NCBI GenBank assembly: GCA_021151825.1
Contig: JAGKWQ010000009.1
Location: forward strand, 310,001 to 374,000
Reading direction: 5' to 3'
Source: Cellvibrionaceae bacterium
GTDB taxonomy: Bacteria > Pseudomonadota > Gammaproteobacteria > Pseudomonadales > Cellvibrionaceae
Length of the DNA: 64,000 nucleotides
The position numbers and the translations under genes were made by a program. This document shows positions 1 through 10,162 of this stretch, piece after piece. Below the pieces are notes generated by a model. That model was not told where the DNA came from, searched no databases, and saw only the letters and a list, made by a program, of their open reading frames with translations. Numbering within the stretch: the first letter of the stretch is position 1; each line of letters opens with the position of its first letter.

Positions 1-1
1 T

Positions 2-550
2 GGCGGGGGAGTTACACCGGATCAGTGCCAACGTCTCTCAATAGAACCCCATGAGCCTGCCAAAGAGCCAATTGAAGAATTGCATCAGTATCTGGCAGAA
101 CGTCTGCCGAGCTACATGGTGCCCGACCATATTATATGTGTGAACGATATACCTTTATCCCCCAATGGCAAAGTTGCCAGAGATAAGCTTCCCAAACCGG
201 AATTCAATGTTCGCACCCAAAAAGCCTACGTTCCCGCAAGAAATGATATTGAAGCAAAGCTCATCGATTTGTGGAAGAAAATTCTTGGTAACGAGCATAT
301 CGGAGTTCGTGACAACTTTTTTGAAGTGGGTGGTAATTCAATGCTGCTCATTCGCGTGCATGGTGAACTAAAGGGATTGTTTGGTATTGAGATACCAATG
401 GTTGAATTATTCCGGAATTCAAATATTGAAAGCCTTGCTAAAAATTTTGGTGCAACAGGTAGTTCTGACAATGATTTTGGTCAAGCCAGAGAGCGTGCTA
501 ACAAAAAGCGGAACGCTACCCGGTTGGTAAGAAATTCCAAATCACGTTAG
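2..550 (+). CDS. NRPS 3' end: adenylation C-terminus plus PCP (5' truncated)
   Basis: The reading frame is open from the window edge, so this is the C-terminal end of a larger NRPS and its real start lies outside. The internal TTG at 80 is not a credible start because it falls inside the adenylation fold. The end of an A domain is seen as the LPSYMVP motif (A9) and the SPNGKVARDKLP motif (A10, lysine present). A complete carrier domain follows, with DNFFEVGGNSML, whose Ser carries the phosphopantetheine arm. After the PCP comes only a short Lys/Arg-rich tail, with no thioesterase, E or C domain. The substrate-binding part of the A domain is missing, so the amino acid cannot be predicted. The next gene begins 57 bp downstream with a ketosynthase, so this PCP probably hands its aminoacyl or peptidyl chain to that KS. 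Assignment is certain; position in the product is inferred. Confidence 0.93.
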   Translation, partial: GGGVTPDQCQRLSIEPHEPAKEPIEELHQYLAERLPSYMVPDHIICVNDIPLSPNGKVARDKLPKPEFNVRTQKAYVPARNDIEAKLIDLWKKILGNEHIGVRDNFFEVGGNSMLLIRVHGELKGLFGIEIPMVELFRNSNIESLAKNFGATGSSDNDFGQARERANKKRNATRLVRNSKSR

Positions 551-607
551 ATACACAGATTGGATCAAATAAAATCAAGCCTTAAAGAGCGTTAAGAGAA
601 TAAGACT

Positions 608-3600
608 ATGGATGATTCACGTTTTAGCGAAAATGAATTGCAATCCGTTGCCATTATTGGAATGTCGATTCGTTTCCCCGGTGCCGAAACTATTGCGCAA
701 TATTGGCAGAATCTGGCCGATGGTATTGAGTCAATTATTGATTTTGAAACCGCCGATTTGATTAATTTAGGGGTTCCGGAAAATCTATTAGCGCAGGATA
801 GCTACGTAAAACGTGGTGGATGTCTTGATAATGTTATTGGTTTTGATGCTCAACTTTTTGGCATCGCCCCAATGGAAGCCGAACTGATGGACCCGCAGCA
901 CCGTTTGTTGCTGGAGTGTGCTTATGAAAGTATCGAGTATGCCGGATACAATCCATTTGGATTCGAGGTTCCAGTCGGCGTATTTACCGGGGTAAGTATC
1001 AGTGAATATTTAATTGCTAATCTGGTCAGCCGCTCGGACCTGATGGAAAAATTTAATGGCCTACAGCTTCTCGTTGGCAATGATAAAAGTTATGCGTCAA
1101 CTCGTATCTCTCATAAGCTGGGCCTTCGTGGGCCTTCACTCGCGGTGGATTCCGCTTGCTCAACTTCTCTGGTATGTATTCATCAAGCGTGCCGCTCGTT
1201 ATTATCGTATGAGTGCGATTATGCAATTGCTGGAGCCGCTAAGGTTTCTGTTCCCCATGGTGTAGGTTATTTATTCCAGGAGGGAGGCATTTTGTCTCCT
1301 GATGGACACTGCCGTCCTTTTGATATTTCCGCGGGCGGCACTTTGCATAGTAGTGGTGTGGGTGTGGTTTTCCTTAAGCGTTTGGTTGACGCTATTGAAG
1401 ACAGGGATATTATTCATGCGGTTATTCGCGGTTCTGCAATAAATAATGATGGCGCCCACAAGATTGGTTATACGGCTCCGTCTGTTACGGGACAGGCGGA
1501 GGTTATTGCGGAGGCATTTGCTGTTGCCAATATTCATGCAGAGGATATCAGCTATATCGAGACCCATGGAACAGGGACGAGTATGGGCGATCCCATTGAA
1601 ATTAGCGCATTACAGCAGGTATTTTCTGATGTTGAAGCTGACGTGGGACGTTGCGCTATCGGGTCTGTCAAAGGGAATATCGGACACCTGGATGTTGCGG
1701 CCGGGATCTCCGGGTTAATTAAAACTGTTCTGGCCTTGGAAAATAAAACAATTCCTCGCACGGTGAATTACCGCGAATCCAACGCTCAAATTGATTTTTC
1801 CAAACTTCCATTTTATGTGTCTGAAACTACTCGCAGTTGGCCTTGTGAAAATGGCAAGCGATTAGCGGGAGTAAGTTCATTTGGCATAGGCGGCACTAAC
1901 GCGCATGTGGTATTGGAAGAGGCAGGCGAGCGGGCACCGTTAAAAAATCAACCCGGTCAGGATTTTTATTTGTTCTCCGTGTCCGCACAATCCAAATCAG
2001 GATTGCACGATTACCAAACTAAATACAAATCTTTCCTTCACCATACCACTGAGCGATTAGTGGATATTGCATATACATCCAATATTGGTCGCCCACATTT
2101 ACCTTTCAGAAAAGCTTATGTGGTTGCTGATAAGAATCATTTGGCCTCTCTTGTTGATTCGACACCGGCTCCGGTGATGCCTTTATCGAAGCCAGCAAAA
2201 ATTGCCTACTTGTTTACCGGCCAGGGAAGTCAATATGCGGAAATGGCAAAAATTTTGTATTCCCAATCTTCTGTCTTCCGTAAATATTTCTGTGAAGTTG
2301 CCAATTGTATAAATGCGTATCTCAATTATCCAATTGAGTCAGTGATATGGGGAATCGATGGAAACGTTGATGAAACATGTTATACCCAACCAGCACTTTT
2401 TGTAGTGGAACTTGCGCTGGCGAAAACCTGGGATTGTTTTGGGGTGAAAGCGGATTATCTGATTGGTCACAGTATTGGTGAGGTTGTGGCCGCTTGTTAC
2501 GCCGGAGTTTTTAGCCTGGAAGACGCGGCGAAATTAATTGTCGCCCGTGCGAAGGCCATGAATGCTACAGCGGAAGGAGCCATGCTGGCCGTTGCTATGT
2601 CAAGGGAAGAGCTTGGCAGGTTATTGGAGCAACAGCAGTCCAGTTTGGAAATTGCTGCGGATAATTCAACTACTAATGTAGTTTTATCGGGATTACCGGA
2701 GGATATTGCTAACATCCAAAAAATACTGCAAGAAAAAGATATTAAAAGCACACGTTTAAATGTTAAGCACGCATTTCATTCCAGATTGATGGACAGCGCG
2801 TTGGACGGCTTTCGTAAAGACATTGGTGGTATTAAATATAAGCAACCAAACTGTAAAATTGTTTCAAATATAACGGCTGAAATAGCCGATGAAGTAATGC
2901 TCGATAGTGAATATTGGGTCCAACACGTCCGTAAGGCGGTTGAATTTAAACAAGGTATAGAATTTCTGGCTAATGAAGGTGTAAATGTATATCTGGAAAT
3001 TGGCCCGAGCCCTACGTTACTGCGTTTCGCCCAAAATACATTGCCGATAACAGACGCGCTTTGGCTTAAAAGTTTGCAAAGAGATAAACACGATTGGGAA
3101 ATTTTGTTGAACTCGCTTGCTCGATATTATGAAGGTGGAGGCACTGTTAATTGGGAGTCAATACATGAATCCTCGCTAACCCAGCGGGTAGCTCTTCCTA
3201 CTTATCCATTCCAGCGCGAAGAATATTGGAGCTTACAAGGGTATTGCAGGCAGCGTTTAAAGTCCGGAGAATTTTTCTCGCGGGAGAACAATAAAAATCA
3301 ACATGATGCCACCAATTATCACATGATGGAGGTGGCTCATAGCATTCAATTGGAAACCACATCCGATTCCCTGTCTTTTGAGTACCATTCCACGAATAAA
3401 ATTAAGGATCAGGCTCAACAATTGTGGCGGGACGTGTTGGGTGTAGAGTCAATTGCCAGCTCGGATGATTTTTTTGAGCTGGGTGGTCATTCCTTGCTAT
3501 TGCTACAACTTAATCAACGAATCACGTCAGTGTTTGGTGTTGCTGTACCACCGGTAAAGTTGATAGAAAATTCACAATTTGGTCAATTCTGTGACTTGTT

Positions 3601-6600
3601 GACTGACATTGTTAATCAGGGAGAAACGGTGGATGAGTATGAACAAGTAACGATTGATTTTGAAAATCGCCATGATGCATTTCCTCTCACTCCACTGCAG
3701 CAGTCCTTTCTTTTGGGGCGTGAAAGTGACTTCGGTTTGGGTGGAGTATCAACACATTTATATTTTGAATCACATCCGAAACTATTTAATTATTCTTTAT
3801 TTTGTGAAAGTTTCAACGCATTAATAAATCGCCACGATATGCTACGAGCGGTGATTATTAATAATGAACAACAGCGCATACTTGAAAATGTGCCTTACTA
3901 TGAAGTTCATTATTATCGTCCCACATCCGATGACGAGTTAAATCGCCATTTGGAACAATTGCGCAATGATATGTCCCACCAGGTGATGCCAGCAGACCAA
4001 TGGCCGCTATTTGATGTGCGTGTGACAGAAAAGCTGGATGGCGATGTGATTTTGCATTTTAGTATCGATCTGTTGATGCTTGATGTTCACAGTAACCAAA
4101 TTATTTTTCGTGACCTTGATGCGTTGTATGCACGGAAAGCAGCGCAGTTACCAGTACTGGATATGTGCTATCGCGATTATGTGTTGGCCGAGCATCGTTA
4201 TCATAGCGGCCCGCGTTACGAAAAAGCCAAAGCTTATTGGCAAGAGCGTATTCCACATATGCAACTTGCGCCAGATTTGTCTCTTGTTAAAAATCCTGCC
4301 GAAATCCAACAACCGAAATTTATTCGTCGGTTGGAAGAACTGGATGTTGCCACGTCGGCTGGATTGCGCATTAAAGCAAAAGAAATTGGCATTACACCGT
4401 CGGTATTATTAATTGCCGCTTATGGAATGGTGCTCAGCCGATGGAGCCAGCGCTCCGCGTTTACCCTGAATCTCACCATGTTCAGTCGCTTGCCATTAAA
4501 TGCCTGCGTGAATGATGTTGTAGGTGATTTTACGACGTTAACGTTACTATCCCTGGACTACACCACTTTTGAGAATTTTAAAATCTTAGCCAGGAATATC
4601 CAAAAGCAACTGTGGAGTGATCTGGAATACAGCAGTTTTAATGGTGTTGAAGTTATCAGGGAGTTAACCAGACACTATGGGGGCGATCACCAAATTACCA
4701 TGCCAGTGGTTTTTACCAGTGCATTGCCTCTCGATGATGGTACAACTGAATTTGATATTGAAAACTCCCTAATGGATGGGATGGATGAATCTTTTTCTAT
4801 TTCCCAAACTCCCCAGGTGTGGATAGATCATGTTGCTGCCGAGCGAGATGGATGCATTATTTTAAGCTGGGACAGTATCGATGAATTATTTGCGGACGGA
4901 ATGCTTGATGCTATGTTTGGCGAATATACCAAACTTGTTCGCCAGCTTTCATCATCCACAGATATTTGGCAGCAATCCCGCATAGATTTGTTACCGGCGA
5001 TCCAACGTATTCGTCGCGATGAGGCAAATAATACATCCCATCCATTACCAGGCGAAACTCTGATACATCATTACCTCAACAGAGTGGAGCAACAACCAGA
5101 TGCATTAGCAATTATTCAGAGTGATTTGCGCATAACCTACCGGAACACTCATCAACATATTTTGCACTGGGCGAACTGGTTGCAGGAAAATGATATTCAA
5201 CGGGGAGAACTGGTCGCTATTTTCATGGAAAAGGGATGGCAACAACCTATCGCTGCCATCGCGATTCAATTAGCGGGTGCCGCCTACCTGCCATTGGATG
5301 CATCGCTTCCCGATGACCGGTGCAAATCCATACTGGATTTCGCCAGGGTGCGTTTAATATTAACCCAGGACAAATGTAAAGCGCGTCTCGATTCCATTAG
5401 CGCTTCCAGCGCGAATAATTATTGTGTTGGTACTATCGATAATTCCAATCCGATCAGTGCATTGGAATTCAAAATAAATCCGCCAAAACTATCTGATTTA
5501 GCCTATGTGTTATTTACCTCTGGCTCCACCGGTGTTCCAAAAGGTGTGATGATTGATCATCTTGGTGCAGCTAATACCATGCTGGATATTATTGCACGCT
5601 TTGATATCTCTCCGCGGGATCGCGCCCTCGCAGTTTCCTCAATGAGTTTTGACCTTTCTGTGTTCGATATGTTTGGTGTCCTGGCGGCGGGAGCCTGTAT
5701 GGTTATTCCCGAGCCGGAAAATGTGCGTGATCCAGGCGCGCTTCATACATTGATGACACAGCATGCGGTGACTGTTTTAAACACAGTTCCGGCGATGGTG
5801 CAGGCGCTGGTTGATTATCACGAAGTAAATGCCAGTCAATTCAACCCCGGGCTGAGGTTGATTATGATGGGCGGGGATTTTATTCCCGTTGAATTACCAC
5901 AGCGCATTCGTGCTGTTTCGCACGATGTGGATTTACACAGCATGGGTGGGCCGACTGAGACAGCGATTTATTCGGTGTCCTATCCGATAGAAACGGTTGG
6001 TGAGTGTTGGTCATCCATTCCTTACGGAAAACCGCTGCGCAATCGCAAATGCTGGGTGTTGGACGACGAATATAATGATCGGCCGGATGGTGTGCCGGGC
6101 GAGATAATAATTGGTGGTGATGGTTGTATCGCGTTGGGCTATTGGGGGAATGATCAGCTCACGGAAGAAAAATTTATTATCCATCCTGAAACCGGCGTGA
6201 AAATGTTTAAAACCGGTGACTTGGGGCGATATTTGGCAGATGGCAATATCGAGATTTTGGGTCGACGCGATTTTCAGGTAAAAATTAACGGATTCCGTGT
6301 CGAGCTTGCTGAAATTGAAAATATTCTACAACGACAGGATGAAATCAAACAGGTTGTCGTCGCCGCAAAAAACCTTGATGGAAAACTGCATAGTCTGGTT
6401 GCTTATGTTGTGTTACACACTGCGCCTGATGATGAAAAATCTTTTATAAGAAAAATAAAAAATCAGTGTGCGGCCGCATTGCCTGATTACATGGTTCCTC
6501 ATTATGTAATGATTATTGAGTGTTTGCCGTTGAGCGCGAATGGCAAAGTTGACCGCCGTGCCTTACCTATGCCCGATCTGCATCAAAGGCAGCGTGGCTA

Positions 6601-9600
6601 CGAGGCACCGGTAACGCCTTTGGAAGAAAAACTTGTTGCGATATGGCAAGAATTATTAGGCAGTGATCAACTCGGTACCCGTGATAGTTTTTTTGACCTT
6701 GGTGGACACTCTTTAATTGCTGCCCAGATGGTAACCAGAATACGCAATAGTATTCATGCGGGAATGACAATTAAACTTTTGTTTAGTAATCCTTATGTCG
6801 CCGATCTGGCTGCGGCAATTTCCAGCCTTCCTCAGCAGCAAGATCTATTGCCCGCGATGGAAATTTTATTGCCGGACCAACCTCCGTTGCTCTCGTTTGC
6901 CCAGCAACGCCTATGGTTTATTGATCAGCTTGATAGTTCAGCGCAAGGTTATGGAACTGCGTACAACATGCCTATCCTATGGCGCATTGACGGGCAATTG
7001 GATATGCAGGCGTTTCGTCTTGCCGTGCAAAACTTGCTTGATCACCATCAAATTTTTCGTACCAGTATTGAAAACCTTGATGGTTATCCATTGGCCAGAC
7101 TCTATGAAAATATTCCATTGCCCTGGGAATATATCGACGTCCGTGCAGAAGCTGATATTGATCAGCAGGTGGATATATTAATTCGCGAAGAATTAAATAA
7201 TTCATTTCAATTGGATTCACCTCCATTAATACGCTTAACGTTGATACAGAGCGGAGCGCATACTTTCACTTGCGTCATCAATATGCATCACATCGTTACT
7301 GATGCATGGTCTGTCGGTCTTATCAGTAAAGAAATTTTCGACGCTTATCGGAATATTATTAAAGGTGGAAACACTGACTTTGAGCGTGTGCCTGATTCAG
7401 TAAGCATGCAATATAAGGATTATGCAGGTTGGCAGCGCAATATATGGGATCAGGGACTTATGCAGAAGCATGAGGAGTATTGGCTTGAGGTATTTTCAAA
7501 CGTGCCAGAGCCATTACAGCTACCGACGGATTATCCAGTAGAAAAAAATAAAAATTACCGTGGAAATGCCCGGTTGTTTCAATTAACAACACAAAAAACT
7601 GACGCATTGAAAATATTCGCCCAAGCGAATGGGTTGACCCCTTTTATGGTTTTACTCGGTGCATACGGTTTGCTGTTGCATAGATATACCGGACAGCGGG
7701 ATATTGTTATTGGTACAGATACTGCTAATCGCACTCCGGCAGAAACAGAAAATATGATTGGCTACTTCATCAATCAAATTGGTCTCAATCTGCATGTAGA
7801 TGAAGAAAAAAGCGTTGATCAGTATTTTGCTGATATAAAAGAGTGCGTTGTCAATGGCTACGAACATGATGTCATGCCATTTGACCGGCTTGTTGAGAAA
7901 CTCAATATTGATCGGAATCTTAATAGCAGCCCCTTGTTTCAAGTGAAGCTGAATTATCACTCAGTAGAAGATGTGCATCTTGATGTGCCGGGATTGGCGA
8001 TCAGTCCTTATGTGCTAGCACCCGAAACAGTACAGTACGATATGGTATTAACGTTCAAGCTGTGCGGGGATAGCTTGCTCGGAACATTGCAATGTCGGAG
8101 TCAAATATTTACTGAGGCAACCCAGCTTAAATTTATCGAGCAATACACCAGGCTACTCGATGCACTTATCGACGCATCCGGTTTGCCGTTAAAAAATATT
8201 CCACATCAACATCAAGCAGCTCTGGATAAGCTGGTACAGCAGGGGCAGGCCAGTGAACATTATCCCCAGGTATTAAGCCTTATTGACCGTTTTGAAAATT
8301 GCGTTGCTCGATATCCGAATAAAGTGGCGGTTATTGACCACACACATATTAGCTACGGTGAATTAAATCGTCGTGCAAATATTCTTGCTAATGAATTGGT
8401 TAATCAAGGCGTTTTTCCCGGCAATCATGTGGCTGTGTATTTAGAGCGCGGTGCTCTGCAAGTGGTTGCAATACTGGCGATTCTTAAGGCTGGTGCTGCT
8501 TACGTCCCTCTGGATTTCCGGACACCTGCCGAGCGTGTGCAACTCATCCTTGAAGATGCGAAACCCTGCTTGTTAATTCATGACCAGCAAGCTTGGCAGG
8601 CAAGCCCATTGGAAACTGAAACGCATTTATTCAATCTTGATACATTGGATTTTACTGGTAATTCACCATGCACATTTTCAAATCGTTCACATCCAAATTT
8701 GCCTGCTTACATAATTTATACATCGGGTACAACAGGTAAGCCCAATGGGGTGGTGGTAAGCCATGCACATGTAGGGCGATTACTGGACAGTTGTCAGGTG
8801 CATTATCAATTCAACGAGCAGGATGTATGGACGTTTTTCCATTCTTATGTTTTTGATTTCAGTGTGTGGGAGATTTGGGGAGCGTTATGCTACGGCGGAA
8901 GTCTTGTATGTGTTTCTTATTGGACCAGCCGTACCCCACAGGCTTTTTATCAATTGATGCGGGAAGCGCGCGTAACAGTTTTAAACCAGACTCCCTCGGC
9001 ATTTGGGCAACTTGCCAATGAAATTCTGAACAATAGGGAAGATCATAAAAATCTGCTTTCTCTGCGCTACGTTATTTTTGGTGGTGAAGCATTGGATTCC
9101 GCGTCGTTAGTTGAATGGTTTAACTGTTTTGGTGACCAGCATCCCCGGTTAATTAACATGTATGGGATAACCGAAACAACAGTACACGTTAGCATTCGAC
9201 AACTTAAGCAATCCGATACTGGTGTTGCCGCCAGTGTCATCGGCCGCGCTATAAACGATCTGGATATGTACATTCTGGATTCGCACATGCGCCCACAAAT
9301 CCCCGGGTGTTCGGGGCAAATGTTTGTGGGCGGTGACGGATTAAGTTATGGATATCTGAATCGTCCTTCTTTAAATGCCCAACGCTTTATTCCAAACCCG
9401 TTTAGCAAAAAACCGGGAGCCAGGCTTTATTGCACGGGTGATTTGGCTAAATGGAATAGTGATTGTTCAGATATACGTTACTTGGGGCGGATGGATTTGC
9501 AAGTTCAGATTAGAGGGCATCGTGTAGAGCTTGGTGAGATCGAACATGCCTTGTTAAGCCATGACTCGGTTAACGAGTGTGTGGTTCTGGATAAGCGTGA

Positions 9601-10162
9601 CTCCCTGGGGCAAACAACGCTCAATGCATACTGGGTCCGCAAACATAGTGCAAGTCTGGATGGAGATGCATTGCGCCAATGGCTACAGGAAAAAGTTCCT
9701 GGCTACATGGTGCCTTCGCATTTTATTCAGTTGCCCTCATTGCCATTAACCATCAATGGAAAAGTAGATAGAAAGTTATTGCTGGATATAGAACCGGGCG
9801 CACAGTTAGGCGAGCGTTATGACGCTCCGCAATCTGAAATAGAAATTGCCGTTATCGCGATTGCAGAACAACTATTAAACATAGAGCGAATAGGTACTAA
9901 TCATAATTTCTTTGCTTTGGGTGGCCACTCGATGCTGGCAACACAACTCCTCTCGCGTATTCGTGATCATTTAGATGTAGATGCAACCTTGAAGGATATT
10001 TTTGAAGCATCTGACTTCCAGCAACTGGCGTTGCGAGTCGAGTATTACCAAAAGCAACGGATACTCGAGCAACTGCTCGATCATCCGACCGGATTAAATA
10101 GCACCGCCGATGCAGACAACCAGAAAGCTGCCAATCACGACACCGTGGAATTCATACTATGA
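608..10162 (+). CDS. Hybrid PKS-NRPS: KS-AT-ACP-Cy-A-PCP-C-A(Thr)-PCP
   Basis: A 3184-aa megasynthase. The KS spans about 10-435 (Cys184 in DSACSTS, His320 in ETHGTGT, His360 in GNIGHLD). The AT spans about 530-850 (Ser622 in GHSIGE; HAFH at 721-724 points to malonyl-CoA). The ACP follows directly (Ser962), so there is no ketoreductase. Next is a heterocyclization domain (FPLTPLQQ from 1025; D1154, D1159 and S1162 of DxxxxDxxS in place of HHxxxDG). Its A domain has code D-L-F-N-M-G-M-I-Y, a mix of Cys-like and Thr-like positions, then PCP Ser2035 with no Ox domain. The last module has a C domain (H2227, H2228, D2232), an A domain with code D-F-W-N-I-G-M-V-H, which equals the threonine code, and PCP Ser3108. 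The C-terminal tail ends in an acidic/hydrophobic stretch (DTVEFIL) that may pair with the docking domain of the next protein. The stop overlaps the next start (ATGA). Expected output: chain + malonate (keto) + azoline + Thr. Confidence 0.96.
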   Translation: MDDSRFSENELQSVAIIGMSIRFPGAETIAQYWQNLADGIESIIDFETADLINLGVPENLLAQDSYVKRGGCLDNVIGFDAQLFGIAPMEAELMDPQHRLLLECAYESIEYAGYNPFGFEVPVGVFTGVSISEYLIANLVSRSDLMEKFNGLQLLVGNDKSYASTRISHKLGLRGPSLAVDSACSTSLVCIHQACRSLLSYECDYAIAGAAKVSVPHGVGYLFQEGGILSPDGHCRPFDISAGGTLHSSGVGVVFLKRLVDAIEDRDIIHAVIRGSAINNDGAHKIGYTAPSVTGQAEVIAEAFAVANIHAEDISYIETHGTGTSMGDPIEISALQQVFSDVEADVGRCAIGSVKGNIGHLDVAAGISGLIKTVLALENKTIPRTVNYRESNAQIDFSKLPFYVSETTRSWPCENGKRLAGVSSFGIGGTNAHVVLEEAGERAPLKNQPGQDFYLFSVSAQSKSGLHDYQTKYKSFLHHTTERLVDIAYTSNIGRPHLPFRKAYVVADKNHLASLVDSTPAPVMPLSKPAKIAYLFTGQGSQYAEMAKILYSQSSVFRKYFCEVANCINAYLNYPIESVIWGIDGNVDETCYTQPALFVVELALAKTWDCFGVKADYLIGHSIGEVVAACYAGVFSLEDAAKLIVARAKAMNATAEGAMLAVAMSREELGRLLEQQQSSLEIAADNSTTNVVLSGLPEDIANIQKILQEKDIKSTRLNVKHAFHSRLMDSALDGFRKDIGGIKYKQPNCKIVSNITAEIADEVMLDSEYWVQHVRKAVEFKQGIEFLANEGVNVYLEIGPSPTLLRFAQNTLPITDALWLKSLQRDKHDWEILLNSLARYYEGGGTVNWESIHESSLTQRVALPTYPFQREEYWSLQGYCRQRLKSGEFFSRENNKNQHDATNYHMMEVAHSIQLETTSDSLSFEYHSTNKIKDQAQQLWRDVLGVESIASSDDFFELGGHSLLLLQLNQRITSVFGVAVPPVKLIENSQFGQFCDLLTDIVNQGETVDEYEQVTIDFENRHDAFPLTPLQQSFLLGRESDFGLGGVSTHLYFESHPKLFNYSLFCESFNALINRHDMLRAVIINNEQQRILENVPYYEVHYYRPTSDDELNRHLEQLRNDMSHQVMPADQWPLFDVRVTEKLDGDVILHFSIDLLMLDVHSNQIIFRDLDALYARKAAQLPVLDMCYRDYVLAEHRYHSGPRYEKAKAYWQERIPHMQLAPDLSLVKNPAEIQQPKFIRRLEELDVATSAGLRIKAKEIGITPSVLLIAAYGMVLSRWSQRSAFTLNLTMFSRLPLNACVNDVVGDFTTLTLLSLDYTTFENFKILARNIQKQLWSDLEYSSFNGVEVIRELTRHYGGDHQITMPVVFTSALPLDDGTTEFDIENSLMDGMDESFSISQTPQVWIDHVAAERDGCIILSWDSIDELFADGMLDAMFGEYTKLVRQLSSSTDIWQQSRIDLLPAIQRIRRDEANNTSHPLPGETLIHHYLNRVEQQPDALAIIQSDLRITYRNTHQHILHWANWLQENDIQRGELVAIFMEKGWQQPIAAIAIQLAGAAYLPLDASLPDDRCKSILDFARVRLILTQDKCKARLDSISASSANNYCVGTIDNSNPISALEFKINPPKLSDLAYVLFTSGSTGVPKGVMIDHLGAANTMLDIIARFDISPRDRALAVSSMSFDLSVFDMFGVLAAGACMVIPEPENVRDPGALHTLMTQHAVTVLNTVPAMVQALVDYHEVNASQFNPGLRLIMMGGDFIPVELPQRIRAVSHDVDLHSMGGPTETAIYSVSYPIETVGECWSSIPYGKPLRNRKCWVLDDEYNDRPDGVPGEIIIGGDGCIALGYWGNDQLTEEKFIIHPETGVKMFKTGDLGRYLADGNIEILGRRDFQVKINGFRVELAEIENILQRQDEIKQVVVAAKNLDGKLHSLVAYVVLHTAPDDEKSFIRKIKNQCAAALPDYMVPHYVMIIECLPLSANGKVDRRALPMPDLHQRQRGYEAPVTPLEEKLVAIWQELLGSDQLGTRDSFFDLGGHSLIAAQMVTRIRNSIHAGMTIKLLFSNPYVADLAAAISSLPQQQDLLPAMEILLPDQPPLLSFAQQRLWFIDQLDSSAQGYGTAYNMPILWRIDGQLDMQAFRLAVQNLLDHHQIFRTSIENLDGYPLARLYENIPLPWEYIDVRAEADIDQQVDILIREELNNSFQLDSPPLIRLTLIQSGAHTFTCVINMHHIVTDAWSVGLISKEIFDAYRNIIKGGNTDFERVPDSVSMQYKDYAGWQRNIWDQGLMQKHEEYWLEVFSNVPEPLQLPTDYPVEKNKNYRGNARLFQLTTQKTDALKIFAQANGLTPFMVLLGAYGLLLHRYTGQRDIVIGTDTANRTPAETENMIGYFINQIGLNLHVDEEKSVDQYFADIKECVVNGYEHDVMPFDRLVEKLNIDRNLNSSPLFQVKLNYHSVEDVHLDVPGLAISPYVLAPETVQYDMVLTFKLCGDSLLGTLQCRSQIFTEATQLKFIEQYTRLLDALIDASGLPLKNIPHQHQAALDKLVQQGQASEHYPQVLSLIDRFENCVARYPNKVAVIDHTHISYGELNRRANILANELVNQGVFPGNHVAVYLERGALQVVAILAILKAGAAYVPLDFRTPAERVQLILEDAKPCLLIHDQQAWQASPLETETHLFNLDTLDFTGNSPCTFSNRSHPNLPAYIIYTSGTTGKPNGVVVSHAHVGRLLDSCQVHYQFNEQDVWTFFHSYVFDFSVWEIWGALCYGGSLVCVSYWTSRTPQAFYQLMREARVTVLNQTPSAFGQLANEILNNREDHKNLLSLRYVIFGGEALDSASLVEWFNCFGDQHPRLINMYGITETTVHVSIRQLKQSDTGVAASVIGRAINDLDMYILDSHMRPQIPGCSGQMFVGGDGLSYGYLNRPSLNAQRFIPNPFSKKPGARLYCTGDLAKWNSDCSDIRYLGRMDLQVQIRGHRVELGEIEHALLSHDSVNECVVLDKRDSLGQTTLNAYWVRKHSASLDGDALRQWLQEKVPGYMVPSHFIQLPSLPLTINGKVDRKLLLDIEPGAQLGERYDAPQSEIEIAVIAIAEQLLNIERIGTNHNFFALGGHSMLATQLLSRIRDHLDVDATLKDIFEASDFQQLALRVEYYQKQRILEQLLDHPTGLNSTADADNQKAANHDTVEFIL

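Noticed and set aside
80..550. Independent small gene starting at TTG 80
   Set aside because: The frame is open to the window edge and the codons before 80 continue the adenylation domain, so it is the tail of a truncated NRPS.
2440..2490. Thioesterase motif (GHSxG-like)
   Set aside because: GHSIGE here and GHSLGE near 15,543 are the nucleophile motifs of acyltransferase domains inside PKS modules.
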